This document shows positions 46,736 through 56,017 of a DNA stretch of 64,000 nucleotides, piece by piece. A model generated the notes under the pieces. That model saw only the letters and a list, made by a program, of their open reading frames with translations, had not been told where the DNA came from and ran no database searches. Position 1 is the stretch's first letter. Every line of letters begins with the position of its first letter. A program made the position numbers and the translations under genes. The stretch lies in the NCBI RefSeq assembly GCF_003515075.1, contig NZ_QWLV01000004.1:160670-224669 (forward strand), read 5' to 3'. Source of the stretch: Sphingomonas gilva (GTDB lineage: Bacteria; Pseudomonadota; Alphaproteobacteria; Sphingomonadales; Sphingomonadaceae).

Positions 46736-47200
46736 TCAGGGAACCCAGCCGGGCAGCGCCGCCGCCTGCTTGATCCAGCCGGCGACGAGCGTCTCGTCCA
46801 GCCCTTCGCCCTCATGGATGTGGAAGTAGCGTGTGTGCGCGTCCCTGGATTCGACCGGGGGGAGGGGGCGCAGCGCCGCACCCCGGAACAGCGCCACCTT
46901 GATGTATTTCGTGTAGCAATGGATGCCGAGAAAGAAGCCCTGGCCCTCGATCCCGTATAGCGGCGAGTTCCATTTGACCGCCTTGCGCACGCCGGGCACG
47001 GTGCGCTCGATCAGCGCGTCGAGGCGGCGTCCGGCCTCGCTCTTCCACCCCGGCATCGCCGTGATATAGGCTTGCACCGGGGCGTCGCCGTCGCCCTTCG
47101 GGATCTGCGGATTGCCGCCAGAGAGGAGGGCGGGCTTGCCGCCGGACGGCTTGCCCGCGGCGTTCGCCTTGCCGGTCGTCTTGCCCGCCACGCTGCTCAT
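46736..47200 (-). CDS. DUF1801 domain protein
   Basis: A 154-residue protein with a Lys/Gly/Ala-rich N-terminal 35 residues and a DUF1801 domain: KAVKWNSPLYGIEGQGFFLGIHCYTKYIKVALFRGAAL and the ending TLVAGWIKQAAALPGW. The biochemical role of the family is unknown. It is the last gene of a five-gene minus-strand operon headed by an ArsR-type regulator and overlaps the small membrane gene upstream by four bases. Confidence 0.85.
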   Translation of the reverse strand: MSSVAGKTTGKANAAGKPSGGKPALLSGGNPQIPKGDGDAPVQAYITAMPGWKSEAGRRLDALIERTVPGVRKAVKWNSPLYGIEGQGFFLGIHCYTKYIKVALFRGAALRPLPPVESRDAHTRYFHIHEGEGLDETLVAGWIKQAAALPGWVP

Positions 47201-47427
47201 TCCTGCGGCCGGGCGCGCCGCCCGCCGCGCCGTCTGGCGGCATAGGGCAGCGCGAACAGGTAGAGGCCGGAGAGCGCGAGCAAGGCGAGCGGGAGCAGGG
47301 GCAGGAGATAGACCCATTGAACCGGCTCCTCGCCCGCGCCCAGCATGGCGAAGATGCCCGCGACGATCGCGGTGAAGATGATCGACAGCCAGCGATGGGC
47401 CTGCCGAATCCAGATGTTCCACTTCAC
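47197..47427 (-). CDS. Small two-helix membrane protein, function unknown
   Basis: A 76-residue protein with two hydrophobic helices (WLSIIFTAIVAGIFAMLGA and WVYLLPLLPLALLALSGLYLFAL) and an Arg-rich tail. The N-terminus IRQAHRWLSIIFTAIVAG resembles the first helix of PepSY-type membrane proteins. It is spaced nine bases from the upstream DUF1801 gene and overlaps the next by four, so it is translated as part of the operon. Confidence 0.72.
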   Translation of the reverse strand: MKWNIWIRQAHRWLSIIFTAIVAGIFAMLGAGEEPVQWVYLLPLLPLALLALSGLYLFALPYAARRRGGRRARPQE

Positions 47428-47436
47428 CGGCGCCTC

Positions 47437-47841
47437 CTATTTCCCGGCCTTGGACAGGTTCAGCGCGACGGCCGCGCGGACGAGCGCCTTCAGCGCCGCC
47501 TCGTCGATCGCCTCACCCTCGCGGAAATCGATGGCGCGCCGCGTGTTGCCGTCGAGGCTGGAGTTGAACAGGCCGGCCGGGTCGTCCAGCGACGCGCCCT
47601 TGGCGAAGGTGAGCTTCACCTTGTCCTTGTAGGTCTCGCCGGTGCAGATCATCCCGGCATGCTCCCACACCGGCACCCCGGCGGGGTTGGACGGCTTTCG
47701 CCACTTCACCTCCTCGACCGCGTCGGGGTCGGCCTCCACGATCAGCGCGCGCAGCCGGCCGAGCATCTCGCCGCGCCAGTCGCCCGGCGCCTTTGCCGGT
47801 CGGGCGGGCGATGCGCCCTGTTGCGATCCGCCGTTGTTCAT
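47437..47841 (-). CDS. DUF1801 domain protein
   Basis: A 134-residue protein. The DUF1801 core is AVEEVKWRKPSNPAGVPVWEHAGMICTGETYKDKVKLTFAKGASLDDPAGLFNSSL, with the C-terminal segment DEAALKALVRAAVALN. The start is the ATG at MNNGGSQQG with GGAGGAGAA upstream. It differs from the other DUF1801 gene of the operon, so the two are separate paralogues rather than a recent duplication. Confidence 0.87.
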   Translation of the reverse strand: MNNGGSQQGASPARPAKAPGDWRGEMLGRLRALIVEADPDAVEEVKWRKPSNPAGVPVWEHAGMICTGETYKDKVKLTFAKGASLDDPAGLFNSSLDGNTRRAIDFREGEAIDEAALKALVRAAVALNLSKAGK

Positions 47842-47873
47842 GCCTTCTCCTCCCTGATTTTGCGCCGCCGGCT

Positions 47874-48284
47874 TCAATCCATCCGCGCCAGGACCTGCTC
47901 CAGCCTGGCGAGGAAGCGCGGCCACCCGGCTCTGGCGCCGTGATAGGCCAGCTTCTGATCGGGCCGGAAGCCCGCCTGCTCCATGCGCAGGCGGGTTCCG
48001 GCAGGCGTCGGAAAGAGCGTCCAGGTGACGATGCTGTCCAGATCCTTGCCCGCCCATGTGTAGGAGAGCGTCCGGTTCGGCTCGATCTCCACGATTTCGC
48101 AGCCGACATCGCCCCATTCGGCGCGAAAGCCGAACCGGTGGCCCAGGGCTGGCTTGAAGTCGGTCTTCATCAGCCACTCCTCGATCAGGTGCGGCTGGGT
48201 GAGCGCGCGCCAGATCTTCTCCGGCGGATGGGCGATCTCCCGCTCGACGATGACGGACCGGATGTCGGCCGATGCGCCGCTCAC
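47874..48284 (-). CDS. SRPBCC (AHSA1-like) domain protein
   Basis: A 136-residue protein with the START-like fold signature IVEREIAHPPEKIWRALTQPHLIEEWLM, YTWAGKDLDSIVTWTLFPTPAGTRLRMEQAGF and a C-terminal helix RFLARLEQVLARMD. The GTG start overlaps the regulator stop by four bases (GTGA). ArsR plus SRPBCC pairs are widespread; the ligand is unknown. Confidence 0.88.
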   Translation of the reverse strand: MSGASADIRSVIVEREIAHPPEKIWRALTQPHLIEEWLMKTDFKPALGHRFGFRAEWGDVGCEIVEIEPNRTLSYTWAGKDLDSIVTWTLFPTPAGTRLRMEQAGFRPDQKLAYHGARAGWPRFLARLEQVLARMD

Positions 48285-48604
48285 TGATCCATCCTCTTGA
48301 GCAGATCCTCGAGATCGTCGAACCGGCGCTCCCAGAAACTGGCCATCTGGCTCGTCCAGTCGATCAGCGGCGCAAGCGCGCCGCGCTGGGCGCTGTAATG
48401 CGTTTGCCGCCCCGCCTGGCGGTGGCGCACCAGCCCGGCCTGCCTCAGCACGCCGAGATGCTTGGACACGGCCGGCTGCGAGACCCCGGCGCGCGCCGTG
48501 AGCGCCCCGACCGTCTGCTCTCCGTCGCTGCACAGCCGCTCGAAGATGGCGCGCCGGGTCGGGTCGGCGAGCGTTCTGAAAAGCACGTCATGGGCGGTGG
48601 ACAT
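48281..48604 (-). CDS. ArsR family transcriptional regulator
   Basis: A 107-residue winged-helix protein: FRTLADPTRRAIFERLCSDGEQTVGALTARAGVSQPAVSKHLGVLRQAGLVRHRQAGRQTHYS is the classic ArsR HTH. It carries no cysteine pair of the metal-sensing type, so it is not an arsenic sensor. I chose the ATG at MSTAHDVLF; an in-frame ATG 60 bases upstream extends into a poorly conserved segment. It heads the operon with the SRPBCC and DUF1801 genes and probably autoregulates it. Confidence 0.9.
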   Translation of the reverse strand: MSTAHDVLFRTLADPTRRAIFERLCSDGEQTVGALTARAGVSQPAVSKHLGVLRQAGLVRHRQAGRQTHYSAQRGALAPLIDWTSQMASFWERRFDDLEDLLKRMDQ

Positions 48605-48680
48605 AAAACGCATAACTCGCTCGCTATGATTGAACTCATAACCATCGGGATATGCGTAAGTCAAATCCCTGGGGCGGGTC

Positions 48681-49991
48681 TCAGGACGGATCCGGCCTTC
48701 CGGCGCTGAGCCTGGCGCTCATCGCCTCCAGCGACTCCCGTTTGGTTTCGGGGAACAGCCACCATACGATCAGCGACTGCAGCAGCATCGCCGCCGCGAA
48801 CACCCAGAAGGGCAGCGCCTGGTTGAACTGGGCGATCACCGGAAAGGCGAAGGAGAGCCCGGCATTGGCGATCCAGTGCGTCGCGCTGCCGATCGATTGT
48901 CCGCGCGCCCGGACGTCGGTGGGGAAGATCTCGCTCAGGAAGACCCAGATCACCGCGCCCTGGGACATCGCGAACGCGACGATGAACAGGATCAGCAGCG
49001 GCAGCAGAAGCGTGTTGGGCGCAGCGCCGGAATAGACCAGCGCCACGCCGGCCAGGGCCAGCGCGGTCACCAGACCGCCCATGATCAGCAACGGCTTGCG
49101 GCCGATCCGATCGATCACCAGCATCGCCGCCATGGTGGCGGCCAGGTTGGCCGCGCCGACCGCGACCGCCTGCGCGTCTCCCGAAAGCCCGGTGAAGCCG
49201 CCGGCCGCGAAGATGTCGTTGAGATAATAGAGGATCGCGTTGATCCCGGAGAGCTGGTTGAACAATCCCATCGCGATCGCGAGCAGGATTGGCCGGCGAT
49301 GCGCCCGCCAGCGCAGCCGCCCTTCATGGGCTTCGTCGTCCGCCCGGCCGGCGATTTCGATGCCGAGCTGCTCGGCCGCCGTCGCCGCCTGCGCATGCCT
49401 GCCGCGCGCGGTGAGCCAGCGTGGACTGTGCGGCGTGCCGATCAGCAGCAGCGCGAAGACCACCGCGGGCGCCGTCGCCGCCGCCAGCTTCCAGCGCCAG
49501 GCCAGATCGTCTGGGGCGATCTGCCCGATCAGGAAGTTGCTCAGATAGGCGACAAGGATGCCGATGACGATGTTGAGCTGGAACAGCCCGACCAGGAAAC
49601 CGCGCCGCGCGGGCGGACTTATCTCGGCGATATAGACGGGGATCAGCACCGACGATCCGCCGATCGCAATGCCGCCGACGAAGCGAAACGCGGAGAAGGT
49701 AATCAGATCGCCGGCAAGCGCGCAGCCGATCGCCGAAATCACATAGAGCAGCCCGATCGCGCGCAGGACGCCCAAGCTGCCGTAACGGTCGCCCGGCGCG
49801 CCGCTGAGCATCGCGCCGGCCAGCGTTCCCCATAACGCCGCGGATACCGCCACGCCCAGGCCGGCCGCGCTCAGGGAATAGTTGGAGCGCAACGCATCGG
49901 TGACCCCGGAGATCACCGCCGTGTCGAACCCGAACAGCAACCCGCCCAGGCTCATCGCCACCACGGCGCGCGTGTGCACCGCCGTGGTCAT
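48681..49991 (-). CDS. Sugar porter family MFS transporter
   Basis: A 436-residue, 12-helix transporter with sugar-porter motifs: LGGLLFGFDTAVISG, RFVGGIAIGGSSVLIPVYIAEISPPARRG, HSPRWL, FNQLSGINAILYYLNDIF, DRIGRKPLLI and the C-terminal FPETKRESLEAM. It imports monosaccharides with protons. It is divergent from the lacI gene and lies in the GH30 locus, so glucose or xylose released by GH30 is the likely substrate. A TTGACA-type -35 lies at 50153-50158 on the minus strand. Confidence 0.92.
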   Translation of the reverse strand: MTTAVHTRAVVAMSLGGLLFGFDTAVISGVTDALRSNYSLSAAGLGVAVSAALWGTLAGAMLSGAPGDRYGSLGVLRAIGLLYVISAIGCALAGDLITFSAFRFVGGIAIGGSSVLIPVYIAEISPPARRGFLVGLFQLNIVIGILVAYLSNFLIGQIAPDDLAWRWKLAAATAPAVVFALLLIGTPHSPRWLTARGRHAQAATAAEQLGIEIAGRADDEAHEGRLRWRAHRRPILLAIAMGLFNQLSGINAILYYLNDIFAAGGFTGLSGDAQAVAVGAANLAATMAAMLVIDRIGRKPLLIMGGLVTALALAGVALVYSGAAPNTLLLPLLILFIVAFAMSQGAVIWVFLSEIFPTDVRARGQSIGSATHWIANAGLSFAFPVIAQFNQALPFWVFAAAMLLQSLIVWWLFPETKRESLEAMSARLSAGRPDPS

Positions 49992-50298
49992 GCGCCGGCA
50001 GACTCGTGCGCGGGGCAGCCGAAGCGCGGTTCCCTTGAGCTATCCTTCACAAGACCTCCCTTCACGTCGCGTGTCGCCGGAGCGCGCGATCTTCAAGGCC
50101 CTGCGCTTCAAGAGGCAGGCCATTTAAGAAATTTGTTTAAATTAACCGGGGCTGTCAAGCTGGCTGTGGCGGCGCCTGGTTGAGAACGCTTCGTCCGCCG
50201 GATCGTCGTTTCATTCGAGCAACTTGGTCCTGGCGACGCGCCGAACCGGCTTGCGGAGCCCTTCGCGGCGCAATAGGTCCAAGGCCAGCGAGGGGCAG
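49992..50298. promoter_or_regulatory. Divergent promoter region between sugar porter and lacI
   Basis: This 307-base region contains no gene I can support. It has an AT-rich stretch at 50122-50145 containing TTTAAG and TTTAAA, and a minus-strand TTGACA at 50153-50158 that may be the -35 of the sugar porter. No copy of the LacI-type palindrome found at 51392 is present here. Confidence 0.45.
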
Positions 50299-51387
50299 TT
50301 GATCAAGAAGAAACCGACGATCGACGATGTGGCGACGCTGTCCGGCGTGGCGCGCACGACCGTTTCGCGCGTGATCAACGACGGCCCCAATGTTCGCCCC
50401 TCGGTAAGGCGCCGGGTGATGGAGGCGATCGATCAGCTGGGCTATCGGGTTAATGTCCAGGCGCGCAATCTCGCCACCGGCAACAGCCGCCAGATCGTGC
50501 TGATCCACGAATCCAATCTGGAGGCAGAGCCCAACAGCTATTATCATTCGGGCCTGGAGCTGGGCGCGCTGACCGGCTGCGCCGAGCATGGATACCAGCT
50601 GACGACGCAGGCGGTCGATTATGCGGCCGGCGGCTGGCGCGAGCGGATCATGTCGTTCATCGAAAGCGGGCGCTGCGACGGGCTGATCCTGCCGCCGCCC
50701 TTCTCGGACGAGCCGGGGCTGGTGCGCGCGATCATGGCGGCCGATTGCCCGGTGGTGTGCATTTCCGCCGGGGAAGCGGTGCGGGGGATCGCGCCGTCGA
50801 TCGGCATCGACGACGAGACCGCGGGCTATGACATGGCGCGCTATCTGATCGCGCTGGGCCATCGGCGGATGGCCTATGTCAAGGGGCTGGAGGGGCACAT
50901 CTCCGCCGAAGGCCGTCATGCCGGCTTTGTCCGCGCGCTGGCCGAGGCGGGGATCGACCCGGCCTCGAGCATCGCCGCGCGCGGCAACTTCACCTTCCGG
51001 TCGGGCATCGAATGCACCGAGCAGATCCTCGCCGGGCGGACCGGCGTGACCGTCATCGTCTGCGCCAATGACGACATGGCGGCGGGCGCGATGCTGGTCT
51101 GTCACAAGCACGGCCTGGCGATACCGGGGGATATCTCGGTGGTCGGCTTCGACGATACGCCGCTGTCGGACATCATGTGGCCGCCGCTGACGACGGTGCA
51201 TCAGCCGATCAAGGAGATCGCGCGGCGCGCCGCGGACCTGCTGGTGAAGCAGATCGAGAATGGCGGCGCGGCCGAGGCCGCGCGGCACGAGTTCGTCGGC
51301 CACCGCATCATCGAACGCCAGTCCGCGGCGGCGCCGTCGAAGCTCGCCGGCATATTATCGATTGCGCCCGAATCGCGGATCGATTAG
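50299..51387 (+). CDS. LacI family transcriptional regulator
   Basis: A 362-residue regulator. The HTH is at the N-terminus (KKPTIDDVATLSGVARTTVSRVINDGPNVRPSVRRRV), followed by hinge QLGYRVNVQARNLATG and a periplasmic-binding-protein-like effector domain ending DISVVGFDDTPLSDIMWPPLTTVHQP. The start is TTG with GAGGGG upstream; in-frame extension to 50224 adds 25 residues not expected in the family. A perfect palindrome follows 4 bases after the stop and precedes the TonB receptor, which it probably represses. Confidence 0.92.
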   Translation: MIKKKPTIDDVATLSGVARTTVSRVINDGPNVRPSVRRRVMEAIDQLGYRVNVQARNLATGNSRQIVLIHESNLEAEPNSYYHSGLELGALTGCAEHGYQLTTQAVDYAAGGWRERIMSFIESGRCDGLILPPPFSDEPGLVRAIMAADCPVVCISAGEAVRGIAPSIGIDDETAGYDMARYLIALGHRRMAYVKGLEGHISAEGRHAGFVRALAEAGIDPASSIAARGNFTFRSGIECTEQILAGRTGVTVIVCANDDMAAGAMLVCHKHGLAIPGDISVVGFDDTPLSDIMWPPLTTVHQPIKEIARRAADLLVKQIENGGAAEAARHEFVGHRIIERQSAAAPSKLAGILSIAPESRID

Positions 51388-51391
51388 CAAA

Positions 51392-51407
51392 TTGGAAGCG
51401 CTTCCAA
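51392..51407. promoter_or_regulatory. LacI-type operator, perfect 16-bp palindrome
   Basis: TTGGAAGCGCTTCCAA is a perfect palindrome with the central CG typical of LacI-family operators. It lies 52-67 bases before the TonB receptor start and directly after lacI. It should control the receptor and the genes that follow. Confidence 0.8.
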
Positions 51408-51458
51408 ACAGCTCGGTCGCGGGCGGACGGGGGTGTCGGAAAATCGGGGGAGGTATTC

Positions 51459-54368
51459 ATGGGCAAGGAACGGGCCGAGGCGTCGCGGTCGAAGAAATTC
51501 CATCTCGCGGCGTCGGCGCTGGCGATCGCCGCCGCCCTGCCGACCGTCGCCCGCGCGCAGGACACGCCGCCGCCCGAAGAGGCCGAACCACACGAGCAAA
51601 CGGAAATCATAGTAACCGGCATCCGCCGCGGGCTTCAGGATTCGATCAACCTCAAGCGGAACGAGACGTCGATCGTCGAGGCGATTTCCGCCGAGGACAT
51701 CGGCAAGCTGCCCGACGTCTCGATCGCCGAATCGATCGCGCGCCTGCCGGGGCTTGCCGCACAGCGAGTCAATGGACGCGCGCAAGTGATCTCTATCCGC
51801 GGCCTCGCCCCCGATTTCACGACGACGCTGCTCAACGGCCGCCAGCAGGCGAGTTCGGGCGACAACCGCGCCGTCGAGTTCGACCAATATCCGTCCGAGC
51901 TGCTTTCGGGTGTGGTAATCTACAAGACGCCCGACGCACAGATCTCCGGCATGGGTCTGTCTGGCACCGCCGATCTGCGCACGGTGCGCCCGCTCGAATT
52001 CGGCCGGAAGGCGATCGCGCTCAACCTGCGCGGCGAGAAGACCGAAGGCGAGCGGCTGAACGCCGATGTCCGCAATTGGGGATTCCGAGCCAGCGCAAGC
52101 TATATCGACCAGTTCGCGAACGACACTATCGGTCTGGCGATCGGCTATGCCTATCTGGATTCACCGTCGCAAAACAAGCATTACAAGGCCTACGGCTATG
52201 AGGCGTTCGGAGGCGTCTGCGAGCCGGATACGGTGCCGCCGCCCGACCCGATGTGCTCCCCCGATTCCGTGACGCCCGATACTGCGAACGACGCGCTGAT
52301 CCTCAATGGGCAGGAGGCCTTCGCCACCTCGCGCCTTAACAAGCGCCATGCAGCCATCGGCATCCTCGAATGGGAGCCGAGCGACAACGTGCATTCGACG
52401 CTCGACGTCTATTATTCCCGCTTCGAGCAGGAAGAGACGATGCGCGGGGCGCAATGGTTCTCCAACGCCTGGGCGGACGGCGCCTTCTTCACCGATGTCG
52501 AGGCCGAGGATCGCGGCGGCACGCCGGTCGCGATGAGCGGTACCGCCAACCGGGTCGTTCCGATCCTACGCAACGATTTCAATACGCGTGAGGACGAGTT
52601 GTTCTCGGCCGGGCTCAACAACGAATTCAAGCTTGACGACCGCACCCGCTTCGTCACCGACCTGTCCTACTCGACCAACAATCGGCGCGAGCAGATCCTG
52701 GAGACCTATGCGGGCTACGGCATGGGGACGGGTGGCGTGTCTCCCGCCACGCCAGATGTCGGCCGCACGTTCGATACGATCGATTTCATCGTACCCGATG
52801 ATGGATATCCGACCTATTCGGAAGGTCTGGACTATGCCGACGCCGACCAGATTTCGCTTGGCGACCGGGCGCCGTGGGGCGGCTGGGCACATGACGGGTC
52901 GATCCGCTTTCCCGACGTCAAGGAAACCGTCTGGGCGATCGACCTCAGGCTGAGCCACGAGGTGGAGGGCTTTTTCAGCGGCTTCGACGCTGGCGTGAAC
53001 TTCACCCACCGCGACAAGACCAAACGCGTTTCAGACAACGACCTGTTTCTCAAGAACGGCCGCCAGCAGGTGACGGTCGATCCGCGTTACCTGGTGGATC
53101 CGACCTCGCTCGGCTTTGTCGGCTTCGGCAACGTGCTGAGCATCGACCTCGAATCCGCGCTTGATGAATATTGGGTTTCCGCCCCGATCCTCGATGCCAA
53201 CTTCTTCGACAAGAATTGGGACATTGAAGAGGAAGTGGTCACCTGGTTCGCCAAAGCCAACATCGACTGGGGCAATCTGCGCGGCAATATCGGCGTGCAG
53301 CTGGTGCAGCAGAACCAGAAATCCAGCGGGGTGGTGATCAACGGGCTGGAGCAGGGACAGCCGATCGTGCCCACCCTGATCACCGAGGGGGCGGAGTATA
53401 CCGACATCCTGCCCAGTCTGAACCTGATCTACGATCTTGGAGGCGGACATCGACTGCGCTTCGCCGCGTCCAAGACGATGGCGCGCCCGCGCATGGACGA
53501 GATGCGCGCCAATGTGACACCCGGCTTCGACCTCTTCCAGTGCTCGAACCGTCCGCCTCCCGGCTGTGCGGCGGGAGAGGCGGTCAATCCCTGGTCGGCG
53601 TCGGGCGGCAATCCGAATCTGGAGCCATGGCGAGCGACCGCGTTGGACGTCGCCTATGAATGGTATGTCAATTCCACCACCTATCTTTCGATCGCCGGTT
53701 TCTACAAGGATCTCGACACCTATATCTATCAGCAGACCGGAACCTTTGACTTCACCGGCATTCCGGTTCCGGCCGCGGGGCAGAGCGCCTATGCCAATCA
53801 GGTCATCAGCCCGATTGGCCAGATCACCCTGCCGGCCAACGGCAAGGGCGGGACGATCAAGGGGTTGGAGTTCAGCGGCGCGATCAACTTCGGGACGTTG
53901 TGGAATCCGCTTGAGGGGCTGGGGCTGATCGGCAGCCTGTCGCTGACCGAATCGGACCTCAATCCGACTTCGAACCCCGATCCGACGCAGGAGGTCCGCA
54001 TTCCCGGCCTGTCGGGGACGATCTACAACATCACCGCCTATTACGAACGCGGCGGCTTCCAGGCGCGGATCAGCCAGCGCTACCGGTCGGCCTTCAAGGG
54101 CGAAGTGGTGCAGCTGTTCGCCACGCGCGGCTTCACCGAGATCCTGGCGGACAAGCAGATCGACGCGCAGGTGGGCTATACCTTCCAGGGCGGTGCGCTG
54201 GAGGGGCTGGGCGTGCTGTTCCAAGTCAACAACCTGACCGATTCGCCCTATCGCACGCGGCTGGGCCTCGACAGCGGCGGCACCACCACTGCCGATGGCG
54301 GGACCCTGCTGGAAACCTATGAGAAATACGGCCGGCAGTTCCTGCTCGGCTTCAACTACCGCTTCTGA
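51459..54368 (+). CDS. TonB-dependent receptor (LacI-controlled glycan type)
   Basis: A 969-residue receptor with a signal peptide (ending TVARAQ near residue 34), a Pro/Glu linker, plug start TEIIVTGIRRGLQDSINLKRNETSIVEAI near residue 48, KLPDVSIAESIARLPGLAAQRVNGRAQVISIRGL, a large barrel and the terminal FLLGFNYRF. Its plug resembles that of the receptor at 32 kb. It probably imports beta-glucan-type oligosaccharides given the GH30 gene downstream. The ATG follows GGGGGAGG. It is followed by the halogenase-like gene after 135 bases. Confidence 0.93.
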   Translation: MGKERAEASRSKKFHLAASALAIAAALPTVARAQDTPPPEEAEPHEQTEIIVTGIRRGLQDSINLKRNETSIVEAISAEDIGKLPDVSIAESIARLPGLAAQRVNGRAQVISIRGLAPDFTTTLLNGRQQASSGDNRAVEFDQYPSELLSGVVIYKTPDAQISGMGLSGTADLRTVRPLEFGRKAIALNLRGEKTEGERLNADVRNWGFRASASYIDQFANDTIGLAIGYAYLDSPSQNKHYKAYGYEAFGGVCEPDTVPPPDPMCSPDSVTPDTANDALILNGQEAFATSRLNKRHAAIGILEWEPSDNVHSTLDVYYSRFEQEETMRGAQWFSNAWADGAFFTDVEAEDRGGTPVAMSGTANRVVPILRNDFNTREDELFSAGLNNEFKLDDRTRFVTDLSYSTNNRREQILETYAGYGMGTGGVSPATPDVGRTFDTIDFIVPDDGYPTYSEGLDYADADQISLGDRAPWGGWAHDGSIRFPDVKETVWAIDLRLSHEVEGFFSGFDAGVNFTHRDKTKRVSDNDLFLKNGRQQVTVDPRYLVDPTSLGFVGFGNVLSIDLESALDEYWVSAPILDANFFDKNWDIEEEVVTWFAKANIDWGNLRGNIGVQLVQQNQKSSGVVINGLEQGQPIVPTLITEGAEYTDILPSLNLIYDLGGGHRLRFAASKTMARPRMDEMRANVTPGFDLFQCSNRPPPGCAAGEAVNPWSASGGNPNLEPWRATALDVAYEWYVNSTTYLSIAGFYKDLDTYIYQQTGTFDFTGIPVPAAGQSAYANQVISPIGQITLPANGKGGTIKGLEFSGAINFGTLWNPLEGLGLIGSLSLTESDLNPTSNPDPTQEVRIPGLSGTIYNITAYYERGGFQARISQRYRSAFKGEVVQLFATRGFTEILADKQIDAQVGYTFQGGALEGLGVLFQVNNLTDSPYRTRLGLDSGGTTTADGGTLLETYEKYGRQFLLGFNYRF

Positions 54369-54503
54369 TCGGAGCCGAGGGCGCGGGCAGTATTGTGCAG
54401 TTCGCCCGTGGTTATGGTTTGCGCTATGCCGCACCCCGGCAGACCGGCGCGTTGCCGGTCCAGACGGTGACGCGCTGCGAGACCGCGCGGTAGGGGCGAA
54501 CGG

Positions 54504-56009
54504 ATGATGCAGCAGTTGCGGCGGATATTGATCGCGGGCGGCGGATCGGCTGGCTGGATGACCGCGGCGCTGCTCGCCAAGCTGTTCCAGGGCCTGTACG
54601 AAATCACACTGGTCGAATCCGAGGAGATCGGCACCGTCGGCGTCGGCGAGGCAACGATCCCGGCGATCAAAAAATACAACGAGCTGCTGGGGCTGGACGA
54701 GAACGAGTTCCTCCAGCGCACTCAGGGCACCTTCAAGTTGGGCATTCAGTTCAACGACTGGTGGCGCAAGGGCGAGAGCTATATCCATGGCTTCGGCGTG
54801 ATCGGGCAGGATCTGGGCTGGCTTCGCTGCCACCAATATTGGCTGAAGATGCGGGCGCAGGGCCGCGCGAGCGATTTCGCCAATTTCTCGATCAACACCG
54901 CCGCCGCGCTCGAGAACAAGTTCATGCGCGCCAAGCCCGATATGGGCGAATCCCCGATCGGCCACATCGCCAACGCCTTCCATTTCGACGCGGGCCTCTA
55001 TGCCCGTTTCCTGAGCGGCTATGCGCAGGAGCGCGGCGTCAGGCGGCGCGAGGGCAAGATCGCCGGCGTCGCGCTGCGCAACGAGGACGGTTTCGTCAAA
55101 TCGGTGACGATGGATGACGGCGAGGTGATCGAAGCCGATTTCTTCGTCGATTGCTCGGGCTTTCGCGGCCTGATCATCGAGCAGGCGATGAAGACCGGGT
55201 ACGAGGACTGGACTCATTGGCTGCCGTGCGACCGCGCGATCGCGGTGCCGTGCGAACGCTCGGCCGATTTCACCCCCTATACCCGGTCGACCGCGCGCGA
55301 GGCCGGCTGGCAGTGGCGCATCCCGCTGCAGCACCGCACCGGCAACGGCCATGTCTATTCGAGCAAATATATCGACGACAATGCGGCCGAGCGCGTGCTG
55401 CTCGACAATCTCGACGGCGAACAGCGCGCCGATCCGCTGCGGCTGCGCTTCGTCACGGGCAAGCGCAAGCGGATATGGAACAGGAATTGCGTCGCGGTCG
55501 GGCTGGCGGCGGGGTTCATGGAGCCGCTCGAATCGACCAGCCTGCACCTGATCCAGTCGTCGGTGATCCGCATGGTGCGGCTGCTGCCCGATGCGGGCTT
55601 CGACCAGGCGGGGATCGACGAGTTCAACCGCCAGACCGATTTCGAATATGAGCGCATCCGCGACTTCATCATCCTTCACTACAAGGCGACCGAGCGGAAC
55701 GACACACCGTTCTGGGATTATTGCCGGACGATGGAGGTGCCCGCGACCTTGCAGCGCAAGATGAATCTGTTCGCCGCCAATGGCCGCATCTTCCGCGAGG
55801 ATGAGGAACTGTTTTCGGAAGAAAGCTGGATCCAGGTGTTCCTGGGCCAGGGCGTGATCCCGCGCGGCTACGATCCGCTGGTCGATATCAAGAGCGACGC
55901 GCAGGTCGCGCAGTTCCTCGGCAATATCGAGGCGGTGATCGCCAAATGCGTGCGGCTGATGCCGTCCCACGCCGATTTCGTCGCCAAGACCTGCCCCGCG
56001 CCCGCCTGA
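54504..56009 (+). CDS. Tryptophan-halogenase-like flavoprotein (PrnA family)
   Basis: A 501-residue flavin-dependent halogenase-family protein. The FAD motif is IAGGGSAGWMTA at residues 10-21; GVGEATIP is at 46-53. The catalytic lysine equivalent to PrnA Lys79 is Lys78 in GTFKLGI. The diagnostic WxWxIP is present at residues 269-274 (WQWRIP), and Glu343 in PLESTSLH matches the second catalytic residue. Despite the active-site match, relatives near TonB receptors have no proven substrate. It is downstream of the receptor, convergent with a cupin-like gene 8 bases away. Confidence 0.92.
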   Translation: MMQQLRRILIAGGGSAGWMTAALLAKLFQGLYEITLVESEEIGTVGVGEATIPAIKKYNELLGLDENEFLQRTQGTFKLGIQFNDWWRKGESYIHGFGVIGQDLGWLRCHQYWLKMRAQGRASDFANFSINTAAALENKFMRAKPDMGESPIGHIANAFHFDAGLYARFLSGYAQERGVRRREGKIAGVALRNEDGFVKSVTMDDGEVIEADFFVDCSGFRGLIIEQAMKTGYEDWTHWLPCDRAIAVPCERSADFTPYTRSTAREAGWQWRIPLQHRTGNGHVYSSKYIDDNAAERVLLDNLDGEQRADPLRLRFVTGKRKRIWNRNCVAVGLAAGFMEPLESTSLHLIQSSVIRMVRLLPDAGFDQAGIDEFNRQTDFEYERIRDFIILHYKATERNDTPFWDYCRTMEVPATLQRKMNLFAANGRIFREDEELFSEESWIQVFLGQGVIPRGYDPLVDIKSDAQVAQFLGNIEAVIAKCVRLMPSHADFVAKTCPAPA

Positions 56010-56017
56010 TGCCCGGG

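Noticed and set aside
53031..55970. A 979-codon minus-strand frame
   Set aside because: It is antisense to the TonB receptor and the halogenase-like gene, both strongly supported by motifs.
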